A stretch of 64,000 nt of DNA from Heligmosomoides polygyrus polygyrus (lineage: Eukaryota; Nematoda; Chromadorea; Rhabditida; Heligmosomidae). The DNA is taken from positions 61,840,623 through 61,904,622 of the forward strand of contig OX377201.1 in the NCBI GenBank assembly GCA_947396885.1, in the 5' to 3' direction. The position numbers were made by a program, and so were the translations under genes. Position 1 is the stretch's first letter. Each line of letters starts with the position of its first letter. The notes under the pieces are model-generated. The model was not told the origin of the DNA. It was given only the letters and a program-made list of their open reading frames with translations, and searched no databases. This document shows positions 23,221 through 34,376 of the stretch, piece by piece.

Positions 23221-23579
23221 TAGAAGATGACTACTGAATGATGTTCTTGTGAAATGGGCATTGCACTAAAACCCAAGGAAAAGCATGAGCGCTTATATAC
23301 ATAGTCAGGATGTTTCTTGTACAATGTACGCAAACTATATGTAATTTCACAAGGTTACTGATAACGTTGCTGATTATGCTTTAGGCTGCACTTGATCAAG
23401 TCTATAAACTGCCCGTTGGGTAGGAACTGTCCTGGTAGCTGTAGAGAAGTCAATAACAGACGATAGTTTATTAAAAAGCCCAATACCCATGCTCTCGAAC
23501 AGATCTGCCGATACTCGTGGTCATTAACAGCGACAACTGTGCTCGGCAATGGTTATAAAAGAAGGATCAAGCTAAACCT

Positions 23580-24150
23580 AGGCAGCTGGTTTTCACCTCC
23601 CGCCGACCCGCCTCTGGCGTACGGCTCCCGTCTGACCATGACTCCGACGGCGCCCGCCGTTCGTCCCTGGGCTGGCCTTAAGGCCCCCGCAGACTTTTGG
23701 GCGTCGCCGCTGCCCTATGCTTAACCATAGGGCAGAGACGCAGAGCTCGCCGCTGGCCGGCCGGCGGCACCGCTGGCGGCCGGCCAGCGGCGCCAGCGGC
23801 GTCGCTGGCGGAAATGACTTGAACCATTCCACCCGGCGGCGCCGCTCCAGCGTCTGTCTGTCTGCGCTCTGCGCTCTGCCCTTTCGCGGCGGGATCCAGA
23901 GCGGAGACGGTCGATGCGGGCGCGCGATCGTCATCGGGGCGCGTTATTGTTAAGCACCAGTCGGTCCCGACTAGAAACAGTACAGTACCTCGCCGTCACC
24001 GCTCCCACTGATGATGAGTCAAGCCGCTGAGCGGCGCCGCTCAGCGGTTTCGCCGTTCGCCGTCGCCGCTCAGCAGCGCCGCCGAGCGGCGCCGCTCAGC
24101 GATTTCGCCCGCCGCTCGCCGCAGAAGTCTGCGGAGGCCTTTAGGCGATT
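23580..24150. repeat. GC-rich patch with nested palindromes
   Basis: The region is far richer in GC than its surroundings. It contains a 9-bp stem TGCCCTATG/CATAGGGCA with loop CTTAAC (23711-23734), a CCGCTGGCCGGCC / GGCCGGCCAGCGG inverted pair (23748-23795), and a 24-bp perfect palindrome CCGCTGAGCGGC|GCCGCTCAGCGG (24024-24047) with a weaker second copy at ~24077-24101. Long frames here on both strands (23593-23934 -, 23717-23953 +) look compositional. Origin unknown; a GC-rich transposon end or island is possible. Confidence 0.5.
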
Positions 24151-24588
24151 TCCCCGTTCCTTATTCATCCATCTGCTTTATCCCGCGCACATGTATTGTC
24201 TGGCAATATTGCTGATGAAATATTGCCGCCAAAGTATTTATTTCTTGAAGCGTTCAACGGGACAACATCCATTGCATAAGAACGACTTCTGCTGGTCGGA
24301 CACCGGTTCGGTGAAGTGTGTAGATGGAAGTCAGTACAATCACCTATAAAAAGGGGCACGTCCTCCATTACACAGCTAACAAGTCCATGGTTCATAGCAT
24401 AGGTGATACCAGTTCGCATAGTAGTGGTTATAGTGAAGGCTCTGAAACTCTGGAAATAGTTAATGAAGTCAATGACCTTGGTTTTAGGTTCATTGAGAAA
24501 CTCTTGTTCGATACCCACTACAATGATATGGAATGTAAGGCTCCTCATCGAACTTTAACCTGTCTAAAGCAACGCGACCACGTAACCT
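24151..24588. other. intergenic, unsupported frames on both strands
   Basis: 24324-24638 (+, 104 codons) and 24165-24548 (-, 127 codons) overlap. Neither shows a recognised domain or a clear splice context. Confidence 0.3.
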
Positions 24589-24946
24589 TAAGCGGCTTTC
24601 ACACTCCCGTTGCTGATGTTACGCAACCGATGCCGTAATAATGAAGCATAGCGCAGAGACGCAGAGGAGCAACAACAGCCAGGTGGGCTTTCGCACTGCT
24701 GTTGCCGCAACCCCACATCAGCAAAACCGGCATCGATTGCGCAACGGTTGCGCGGCCTCAGCAACAACAATGATCGCCATCATTCCTTGTTGCTGGTCCT
24801 CGTCAACGGAGGCAAATCACAGGTCTTATCTCACTATCTTATCTCACCGCTGTCTCTATGTCACAGCTGCAACAAGCATCGAACTACGCCCCTTTTTCGT
24901 TGCTCATTGCTGCAACAGCAACAACGGCAGTGTGAAAGCCGCTTTA
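24589..24946. mobile_element. MITE-like element with ~30-bp terminal inverted repeats
   Basis: The left end AAGCGGCTTTCACACTCCCG (from 24590) pairs with the right end ...CGGCAGTGTGAAAGCCGCTT (to ~24945), with CAGCAACAACGG / CCGTTGCTG next to them. Direct GTTGC/GCAAC-rich repeats fill the interior. No transposase. The flanks read CCTTA/TTAGG, so a 3-bp TTA target duplication is possible. Confidence 0.65.
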
Positions 24947-25560
24947 GGTCACTCTTTAATGTTCACAAAATTTAGGTAAGGCTTCTTTTAGAACCGGGAA
25001 CCACTGCATTACCTCCGTAAATGAAAAAGGATATTGATCTCTCACAAAGTGCACAAAACAATTTCACCCGCAAGCTGACCATGCGTTGTTTGGGCTTAGT
25101 TATGAGTTTATTCCTGATGGAGTTACAAGATGCCGAATGTTTGGCTTATTCTGTTTATTTTCCAGTAGGAAACAGAATTACATGGTTATGCCCTTCAAAA
25201 CACTTGCTGGAAGAGCCTTGGTTTGGTCAAGCAGTTCTTCTCGGTTGTTAAATCCAGGACTAGAGGTTCTAAATTGTATCAAAATCAGGTTTCCGTCTTG
25301 CAGAAAACAGGTCAGCGCTAATTTTCTACGATGGCTCCATTGCATAGCAAAATAATTAATGAAGACTTCCTGCACCTCTCACTTAACTCCTTCAAGAGAA
25401 AGGCAGTGAAATTGCTTTTGCAAAGGTATCCTTGGTTTCTCCACGAATCTCCCTCGATAGAGAGCTTTCAGGCTCTCTTGTTAAGAAGAATCTCGTGCCG
25501 CTCGATATCGCCCCAGGTGGTGGATATGGGAATGAAACGCGAACCAAGTGCGACCGTGCA
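24947..25560. other. intergenic, no gene seen
   Basis: Frames of 76-89 codons (25021-25251, 25086-25355) have no recognised motif. Confidence 0.35.
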
Positions 25561-25564
25561 CTGA

Positions 25565-28213
25565 CTAGAGACGCAGGTGGGATGAAGGGGATGGCCTCCT
25601 TGCTCCTGCTGCCTCGTCCCTTCGGGCATTCTGGTTGGCTGCAGGGAGTTCATCGCCCTCACAACAGAGCCTGACTAGCTACCGTGTGTATTCTAGTCAA
25701 ACACAGCAGCACTAAAGGGCCTCATTCCCCTGACCCCGAAAGACGCCCCAATTCTGCAGTGATGGGGAGGAAGAGTACAGAGAGGCTGCTAAAATCTCAG
25801 GGCCTAACCAGACTGCGCAAATTGAGAAGGGCTAGGATGACGATCTGAACTTACAACGCCCGCACGCTCGCATCGGAAGCACTCGTCGAGGACCTCATGA
25901 TGCAAGCCAAGAAGATCAAATACGACATCATCGGACTGACTGAGACGAGAAGACACCACTCCTACACGCCGGATACAGCTCTGGAAAAGATCTGCCTCTC
26001 GGAACACGCGACAGCAGGGGTTTAGGCGGCAATGGTTTCCTCGTCAACACGCACCGGCCATGAGCATCGATTCGTACGAATCCCTGATAGGCAGAATTTG
26101 ACGTCGTCGACTGAAGCAATGTGGCTCCGTGCCAGCTTTGGCTGTGTTCGTCATGTATGCCCCAACATCCAATTACGAAGACGAAGACGCCGAAACCTTT
26201 TACGTGGAGCTGGAGCTCTATAAGGAAGACATAGTTCTACAAGGTGATGGTCGGCGACTTCAACGCCAAGATCGGGCCACGAAAGTCGCCGGAAGAACTT
26301 CACATCGGAACCCACGGTTTGGAGTGGAACGAGCAAGGTGAAAGGCTGTCTGAGTTTATTATGTCGACCAAGACCATCCATGGAAACTCACAGTTCCAGA
26401 AGCCTCCCGCCCTACAATGAACCTGGGAATCCCCGGTGACCAGTTCCACAACGAGATCGACCACATCATCTTCAACCGCAGGCATTGCCCGACCGACGCC
26501 TCCGTTGTACCCAAGTTTTGCACGGGATCGGACCACCACCTTCATTGCACGAGGTTCCGCTTTTCGCGTCAAGGAGAGATGGCCACAAAGTTCAAGAAGA
26601 GAAGTCTCCGGACAACCATCAACTGGGACATGTACACCTCTCTTGTCGGCCTTTAGGAAGATGCCGTCATGGATAACGTCGATGAGAAATACGACCGCTT
26701 CGTGCACCATCTCCGCGATAGTGCTAGGGAAGCTGAGAGCTTGAAGAGAAGAAGAACAAGTGAAAGGGAAAAAGCGTACAGCACCCGGCACTGACAGGAC
26801 CAGATCCGAACAACTGAAGAACCCCTCGCCAGCGGTCATCAACATCCTGGCGCGGCTCTTCACGCGTTACCTGTCGGAGTGCAAGCTTCCGTCGCAGTGG
26901 AAGCTTGCACTCCGACAGGTAACGCGTGAAGAGCCGCGCCAGGATGTTGATGACCGCTGGCGAGGGGTTACAAGAAGGAAGACATGCACGACATTGGCAA
27001 CTATCGACCGATCTGCCTGCTGTCCGTAGTCTACAAGCTGTTCACTCGAGTGATCCTGAATAGGATTAGCAGAACGCTGGACGACGGACAGCCATTCGAA
27101 CAGGTAGGATTTCGGAGAGGATTCAGCACGATCGGCCACATATACACCGTTGCAAAGCTGAACGAGGTGTCGCGAGAGTACAAGCTGCCGCTGTGCCTTA
27201 CGTTCATCGACCTGAAGAAGGCATTCGACACTGTCGAAACTGTAGCGGTCGTCGAAGCCCTGCTCACTCAGAGCGTTCCTACTCAGTGCATCAGAGTCCT
27301 TCGAGAGCTGTACAGTGGATTCACGACTAAGGTTTCATCATTCTACAACGACGTTGTCATCGACGTGAAGAGAGGGGTTTGGCAGGTGAATACCAGATTC
27401 CCGCAAAACCTCATGCGCGAACTAGAATGGGAAGATATGGGAGTGAAGGTCGATGGCCGCAACTATATCATCTTCGCTTCGCTGTCGACATCGTGCTCAT
27501 AACACTGAGCATCAGCCAGGCGGAGCGAATGTTGGCCGACTTCGATCGTGTATGTGTGAACATTGGACTGCAGCTGAATCTTACGAAGGCGATGTTCATG
27601 TGGAACTGACAAGTTTCTGATGCCCCATTCTCGCTCAACGCAACGAACATCTCCGAATGCTCCAACTACGTGTGTCTGGGTCACGAAGTCAATACGGCCA
27701 ACGACCTAGCGCCAGAGCTGAGCAGGAGGAAACTAGCGGCTTAGGGAGCTTTCAAGAGCGTCGAAGAACTCGCGCAAAAAGACGAAGAACTTCGACTCCC
27801 TGCCCACCTATTCGACTCCACTGTTCTTCCTGCCGTAACATACGCCTCAGAGTCCTGGCTATATGAAAGCAGGATGAACACGCGATCAGCGTCGCGCAGC
27901 GTGGAATCGAGAGGACGATGCTCGGAGTGATCCGACTCGCGCAAGTGAGAGAAGGCCTCCAGAGTTCTGAGCTTCGTCGACTTTCGAAGATCAGAAACGT
28001 TGTCGCATGGGTCAAGTCGTCGAAAATTAGGTGGGCCGGACACGTAATGCGCTTCCCAGACACCCGCTGGACGACAGCCGTCACCGAGTGGATTCCGCGG
28101 GATGTCAAGGGAGCATCAGGACGCTTACCAACGCGTTTGTCAGACCTCTTCGTGAAAGCCCTGAACGAACGATATGACGCTCTTCTTGTATCTCGAGCGA
28201 GGGGGATCCATTG
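25565..28213 (+). mobile_element. RTE-like non-LTR retrotransposon 1 (dead, interrupted at its 3' end)
   Basis: In several frames the order is: 5' leader; apurinic-type endonuclease (KKIKYDIIGLTETRR at ~25910, VVGDFNAKIGPR at ~26245, NEIDHIIFNRR at ~26450, TGSDHH at ~26525); then RT (IGNYRPICLLSVVYKLFTRV at ~26990, FIDLKKAFDTV at ~27205, MGVKVDGR at ~27440); then the C-terminal domain (RNVVAWVKSSKIRWAGHVMR at ~27990, WIPRDVK at ~28090, ALNERYDAL at ~28160). The order and motifs fit the RTE-type EN-RT family. Roughly 100 codons between endonuclease and RT are missing, a 71-bp inverted duplication replaces RT sequence at 26820-26969, and the catalytic FADD is FAVD. It stops abruptly at ~28213 after GIHWS, where the Pao-like sequence begins. 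Confidence 0.9.
26820..26969. repeat. perfect 71-bp inverted duplication inside RTE-like element 1
   Basis: 26820-26890 and 26899-26969 are exact reverse complements around the 8-nt loop GTCGCAGT. The loop is flanked by CTTCC/GGAAG. The right arm has replaced the RT codons that should follow PSQWK. Confidence 0.97.
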
Positions 28214-29405
28214 GAGCTGACGACAAGTCGTCTCCTTTGACGGATTCCACGTCCCATTTCGACTGCCCCGCGCGCTCTGGGTCTCCTCCTTCCCGGGCTA
28301 TTTCTCTGGGTTTCCTGATTTTCAGGCTCGTCTTGGGAATCAGCGCTTCCAGCCTTCTTCATGTGCTTGCGGTCATACGAGCGGCTGTGCGCGTCCGGGA
28401 AGGGTCGCTAGGAGGGGTTTTCATTTTGCGCGTGTTTTTTGGTCGTGGTTTCTCCCGTCTTACTCTTTGCGCGTACCTTGGGGTTCTTATTGTGTCCATA
28501 ATGTGTTGTGTTCGTTGTTTTCATTGTACTCTTTTGTATTCCTGCATGTTCTAGTGTTGTAATCGATTTGGCTTGTTCTCATGCTTCGTTATCTCTCATA
28601 TATCGTGTTAGTATGTTACTCTACTCATATACGTTTCGTTTGTCTCGTCTAGTGCCTTGCCTATTTGGGTAGTCTGGCCTTATCTTTCGTTATGTGTCTT
28701 TGCTAGGTCACTTCTCCTGTGTCCGGGTCTCATATGATATCGGTGCTATTCCTATTGGTATCATTTGGTCTCTATTTATATTTCGCGTAGTACCCTCATA
28801 TTCTTCTACGTTTATTCTAACATTTATTCAAGTTATTGTCCTATCCCAATATATCGCTTTATCATCGATGCTTTTAATGCCTTGTTTCGTTTAGTCGCGC
28901 GTGTTAATTTATGTTTATTAAAGCAAAGGTTTAATTACCCAAGCTTGCGGTGACTCCATCGCGTTCGGTCGCATCCATCTATCTAATTTCGCGTGGCAGT
29001 GCTTATTCGTCTGATTGGAATCACTTCAATCGGTGCATCGGACGACTGCATTATTCTCTATTTCTGGTCGGATTCAACTGGTGCAACGGCCGTCCTGTGA
29101 GCGCGTATCGACAGTACGATCAAGAAGGAGAGGTCGGTTTTTAAACCAATTTCATTGGACTTAGAGCGCGTTTCTGGTAGTCTATCTTGACTTAAGCTGT
29201 AGTTTCTTCTTGTTCGGTGGCGCGTATTAGCTTCTAGACTTAGGGGCTAATAGCAAGTAGTAAGGGCGCGTGGAAACGTACTCGGCCAAATTTCCTCGTC
29301 TGGGGTTCAGCGCATGTACTTTGTTTCTACAAGTCTACGCTTACCTTACAGTTTATTTCTATTTGTGTTCTCTGTTTGTAATCTAAATACCGATCGGCGC
29401 GTACA
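28214..29405 (+). other. leader / putative 5' LTR region of the Pao-like element
   Basis: No coding similarity. T-rich with nine GCGCGT motifs. It begins TGACGACAAGTCGTC directly after the broken RTE-like element, which would fit a TG-starting LTR, but no matching right LTR was found. The frame 28174-28554 is unsupported. Confidence 0.4.
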
Positions 29406-30700
29406 ATGTCGACACAGTTAATATCTTATAAGCGCTTGTTGACACAGCATTGCAACAAGCTGGAAGCAATACTAGCGCGTGCCCAAGAGGACCAATCGGA
29501 GACACAAAGGATGGATAACAGCCGCGCCCCAAGCGAAGAAAAGGAGTACTACAACACCATGCAGGAAACACTAGGGGCCTACACTGCGAAGATCGAGCAG
29601 TTGTGAAAGCAGTATTCAGGCGCGTTGAGCAATATGGCAAGTGTGCCATCGAAGTCAGACAGCGACGACTTCGAGCAGTACTTTAGCAAAGCAGAGGCAA
29701 TTCTTAGCTCTGCATTCGACATGACAGTGGTCATACACGTTGAATTCGAACCTTCACGTCAGACAAAGGGAGAGACAGTGCAGTTCCTGCTCACGCGCGT
29801 CGACAAGCGCTCAGCAGGACAAGGTTCCCGAGACTCAAAGGATCGACCTTCCAACTATTCCAATCTCAATCCTTACAGGCAATGTTTGGGAATGGGACAA
29901 CTTTTGGGTACTGTTCAACGCCAACGTCCATACTCAACCACTGCCTCCTCTCTCCAAATTCAACCATCTACTCAGCGCGTTGAAGGGAGAGCCCCGTAAC
30001 GCAATCATGCGTTTCTAAGTCACAAATCACAACTGCCAGAAGGCGATCGACTTTCTTCACGCGAATTATGGCAATCAAGAGGAGCTGGTACACCACCTAA
30101 CGTCGAGGCTGGAGACAGCAGCGTTGCGGTCATCGTCGATAAAGGACCAGCGCATACTCCTAGATCAGCTCCATGTCATTGTGTCTCAACTCAGAAACAA
30201 GGGAGAACAAGTCGACAGCCAGTGGCTACTAAAACAGGTCCTGGCTAGGTTCCCCGAACAGCTTCAAGGGAGAGTATTGGAAAAGAAGTATTCCATGAAG
30301 GGATCTTTTCTAATGGACAATCTTCTGAATACGTTGGACCAACTCATCTCGTGTGAAGAGAAGATTGTGATTTTCACATCGCACACTGGCACGCCGTCCG
30401 TACAGTATCCTCGGAAGGAAAAGACGAACAAGGCACAGTTTCCTCGTGGAGCTGACGCGTGCATGCAGTGGTGGAGAACACAAAGCGAAATTATGTGCAA
30501 GGTATGGCACACCGCAGGAGCGGGCCAACTATTCGCGAGAGCACAAGTTGTGCTTCATATGCGCATCAGCGCAGCACGAAACATCGGAGTGCAAGAAGCT
30601 CCCGTGTTTCGCGTATCAAGGCAAGCATCATACGTCTTGCTGCTTCAAAGCATCGACATCGCCAGCGACATCAGCACCGCAAGGGAAACCTAGCATTCCA
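29406..30700 (+). pseudogene. Pao-type gag pseudogene with zinc knuckle
   Basis: Pieces in changing frames include an N-terminal coiled segment (29406-29606), GNVWEWDNFWVLFNANVH and LSKFNHLLSALKGEPRNAI (~29880-30010), then after a TAA stop YGNQEELVHHLTSRLE, ALRSSSIKDQRILLDQLHV, GEQVDSQWLLKQVLARFP (~30070-30260), and a CCHC-like knuckle CFICASAQHETSEC at ~30552-30593 followed by a second Cys/His cluster. Such F.G....W..F...F and zinc-knuckle blocks are typical of nematode BEL/Pao Gag. Stops at ~29606 and ~30017 and frame changes near 29740 and 30440 make it non-functional. Confidence 0.8.
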
Positions 30701-30890
30701 GCGAGGGCTAAAGAGATGCCGAAGTTCACTCAGAAGTCAACCCAACATCAAAACCCCACATCAACAACGGCTCACCAGCTTAGCTCTCAAGATCAGGATC
30801 ATATTACAGCGCGCATAGAACACCATGAGGATCCGGTAGCCCAACTCCATTCGACCGATCCATCTGACCAGCAACTTAGGAACACCTCCA

Positions 30891-32371
30891 GTGTTCGAAG
30901 AGGATGTCGCGTTTATCAAAGCGCAAAACATCAACGCCAAGTTGGCGCGAACACAAGCAGCCGTCAAACCGTTGATCGTACTAGGTAGTGACCAACTGTG
31001 GCAACTTATTCGCCATGACGAAGCTCACATACGCCTTCCTTCCGGATTATACTTGTTGCCCACTCGTCTTGGGCACTTGTTAACCGGACAAGTCCACGGT
31101 ACTCTTCAACATCCGCGAGTACAGAAGATGGATGAAGCGCTGAGAGAAGAGTATGAGTCGAAGTCGATCGAGACCGACATTAACGCGTTTTCCATTGAAG
31201 ATCCAACGAAAGTGAAGGATGAACAGGCGCGTTGGCAGCGTTTCTGGACTATGGAACAAGAGGCTGAGGACTATTTCGCGCAGCCTGAAGGGTCCAAACG
31301 GCGATAGATAAGAAAGTATTGGACGAGTTCCGAAACACGACCCAGAAGAAAGGCAACAGCTACTATGTACGCTTGCCATGGAAAGAGATCCCTGTTGCGC
31401 TTCCGGATAATAGAGCCATCGCGTCACGCAGACTCGACAGTGTATGGAATTCCCTTCGGAAAAGCACGGCACTTCTGCACAAATACAACGAGACGTTCGA
31501 AGAGCAACAAAGGTTGAACGTCATCGAATCAGTGGATGAAAACGATGTGGTGGAGGAGACAATACATTACCTCTCACATAAGGCTGTGTTTACGCCACAC
31601 AAGAACACGACGAAACTAAGGATAGTTTTCGACGCGTCGGCCCACTACAAAGATTGCCCTTCACTGAACGACGCTCTTCACAGAAGACCAGTCCTGTTAC
31701 CCAAAATGTATGGACTTCTTCTCCGATTCCGTATCGGGTTGCGCGTCGCGTTGATCTCCGATGTGGAGAAGGCATTCTTGCAAGTGCGGCTTCATGAGGT
31801 GGATAGAGATGCCACCCCCTGTTTGTGGCTACGTGACCACAAGAAACCTCCAAGTAAGGAGAATTTTGCAGGTTTAGCACTTCAGGCGCGTAACCTTTGG
31901 ACTGCTTCATCGCCGTTTTTGCTTGAGGCGACAACGTACTATCATTTGGATCAGTATACAAATGACGTCGAACTCGTAAAGGACATCAAGGATAACCTTT
32001 ACGTCGACAATCTTCTCGTGACAACGGATACACCTGAAGATGGACTTCGCGTGTACTCCAGAACGAAAGAGATCTTCAACGAGTTGAAGATGAACCTTAG
32101 GGAATTCGCGTCCAACGATCGAGCAGTCATGGAGACTATTCCCGCAGCGGATAGATCGACCGAAGAGGATCCGAAGGTTCTAGGTATCAAATGGAACAGA
32201 TCAGAGGATCTATTCCAGGTAGCCTGCACAATGCCGAGGCAGGAAGTTGCCACAAAACGATCAGTGGCAAGCGCGATTGCATCAATGTACGACCCTATGG
32301 GTTGGATGTTGCCGTCAATGCACAAAGCAAAAGTCTTCCTGCAATCGCTATGGAGAGACAAACTGGATTGA
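30891..32371 (+). pseudogene. Pao-type pol pseudogene: protease remnant, RT, A17 peptidase region
   Basis: 30950-31100 reads KPLIVLGSDQLWQLI and LPSGLYLLPTRLGHLLTG, the C-terminal side of the Pao aspartic protease; the DTGA-type catalytic site is missing. After a stop at ~31306, 31319-32371 carries RT: HKAVFTPHKNTTKLRIVFDA (~31580), LRVALISDVEKAFLQVRLHE (~31740) and YVDNLLVTTDT (~32002, the Pao form of YxDD). Between them ~30-40 codons near SKENF/SSPFLLEAT look rearranged. The end has TKRSVASAIASMYDPMGWM (~32255), typical of the Pao peptidase A17 region. The frame ends in a premature TGA at 32371. Confidence 0.85.
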
Positions 32372-32419
32372 GACACACCGCTCCCACCAGAACGCCAACG
32401 TGAATGTGAAACGTGAACG

Positions 32420-32925
32420 TGAAAACAATTTCGTCGGATATGGATGGATTCCTAAAGACAATTCCGCGTTTCTTGTTGCCTAAGTCATCAAAGGCACAGT
32501 TGATCACTTTTGCGGATGCCAGCAGTGAGGCATTCGCAGCATGCGCGTATCTATACTTCCCTTCGGAAGCGAATTTGGTCATGGCTAAAGGTAGACTACC
32601 TAGCCTGAAGGCAAAATTGACCATACCGAAGTTGGAGCTGAACGCTCTAAGGATGGCAGTGCAACTGACGAATTCAGTGATATCACAGATCTCGTCGAGT
32701 ATTACAATTGAGCGCGTACTCATTCTATCAGACTCCGAGTTCGCACTGAATTGGATCAGGACAACGCAGCGTCCAGATGTTGGACCCTTCGTCAAAAATC
32801 GCCTATTTGAAATCCACAGCATTGTCAGATCCCTGGAAGAAAGTGGATATGCCGTGCAATTCGGGCAGATTTCGTTTCACGAGAACCCGGCGGATTGTGC
32901 TACAAGAGGTCTGGACAAATGCTAA
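32420..32925 (+). pseudogene. Pao-type RNase H-like segment
   Basis: The frame 32413-32925 reads LITFADASSEAFAACAYLYF, KLTIPKLELNALRMAVQL, ILSDSEFALNWIRT and NPADCATRGLD. These are the DAS, E, SDS and NPAD blocks of the RNase H-like part of BEL/Pao polyproteins. Acidic residues at the first (D of FADAS), second (E of KLEL) and third (D of LSDSE) sites are kept. It is separated from the RT segment by a frameshift near 32380-32410 and ends at a TAA. Confidence 0.85.
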
Positions 32926-33058
32926 CTGCTAGACCATTTGTAGTGGACAGGACCAAAGTTTCTTTCCCAATAGACAGAGGTCTGGGACGTATACACCAGT
33001 AACTCTGCTAAACGACGAGAGTGGAGCAAGCAGACCCCAAGACGGTGAGAACAATGTT

Positions 33059-34120
33059 GTGGAGGGACCGCAGAACACCAGGGTCTTCGCTCAATCGCAG
33101 ACAGCCTACACGGATATCTTCCATGAGATCCGAGGCTTGGATTTACGTAAGATTCAGAGAGTTGTGGCCTATGTCTTACGTTTCGTCAAGCTGCTCGTTG
33201 CGCGTGTTAACGAGAGACAGACCGTTCCGACAAGGCCGTCTCAGCTATTGGACGAGCTAGCTCCAGCAGATACTCCTATTCCGAGTGGAATGGAGATAAA
33301 AGCAGCATGTAAGGCCATTGTGAAGCAACACCAGCTCTCCAGGATAACTCCGGCAATTCGGAAGTCATCCCGTCATTTGCAACCGTATGTAGATGAACAA
33401 GGAACTCTTCGGTGTCGTGGCCGTCTAGGAAGAAGCGATTAGACGAGCAAGCCAAGTTTCCTATGCTCGTACTGCAGAAAACATGGCTATCCAGGCTCAT
33501 CATCATAGATTGTCATCGAGAACTCCATACTAGCATCAGTCACACGATGTCTCGCGTACGTGAACGGTATTGGATACCAAAACTGCGAGCAGAATTGACG
33601 ACAATCATGTGCCGTTGCACGGAGTGTCAGAAGATGAACAACTTGCCCTACAAGTATCCTGATCAAGGGCACTTACCAGCGCGTAGGGTGACACGATCAC
33701 GTCCCTTCGAGCACATAGGCCTGGACTATTTTGGACCGCTTTCCGTGAAAGGCGAAGCAGGCCAAGAGAAGCGCTACGGATGCATCATCACCTGCTTGGT
33801 CACCAGATTGATCCATTTGGAACCTGTATCGGACGTCTCGACAATAGCATTCTTGCACATGTCACGGCGATTCTTCGCGAGGCAAGGGATCCCGGAGTTC
33901 ATCGCGAGCGACAACGCACCAACTTTCGCGTTAGGAGACGTCATACTCTCAGAGTGGTTGGACAGAGCGAAGGACGACCCAACCATTGCCAATGAGATCA
34001 GCTGTCGTCAGATTCAGTGGACGTATAACACTCCCTATGCACCGTAGCAGGGAGGCGTCTATGAGCGCATGATCGGTCAAACTGGCCATGAACAAGTCGC
34101 TAAGATAGGTCACTTCATCG
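33059..34120 (+). pseudogene. Pao-type integrase pseudogene
   Basis: 33059-33440 is a linker ahead of the integrase. After a frame change, 33412-34047 contains an HHCC zinc finger (H..EL H ... CRCTEC, around 33515-33630), GLDYFGPLSVK with the first catalytic Asp (~33720), and FIASDNAPTF with the second (~33900). The third catalytic residue lies in GGVYERMI just beyond a stop (TAG at ~34046). The D,D,E set is thus kept but divided by that stop, and an upstream shift near 33440 also breaks the frame. Confidence 0.85.
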
Positions 34121-34376
34121 CGTGAGGAGCTAGGAACGCTGATCGTGGAGATCGAAACCACTACTCTACGTCGAGTCGGAGGAAGGTTCAGAGCGCGTAC
34201 TTCGACCAATAGACTTTCTTCAGAATGAATTTGAAGTGCTTCCTCCAATGCACAGATGATCTTGTTGAGGACCCCGACTATCTCAGTCCAGCAGAACGCC
34301 TAGCGTTCCAGACGAAGTTGCAAGTTGTACAGGACATTGACAGTTCCTGCAGGATCACAGAGCAGTTCTGGCTGTA

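Noticed and set aside
23593..23953. Overlapping 78-113-codon ORFs in the GC-rich patch
   Set aside because: Low stop density from GC-rich palindromic sequence; no recognisable protein.
26300..26863. 187-codon - strand ORF
   Set aside because: Shadow of the RTE-like endonuclease/RT reading frame on the + strand.
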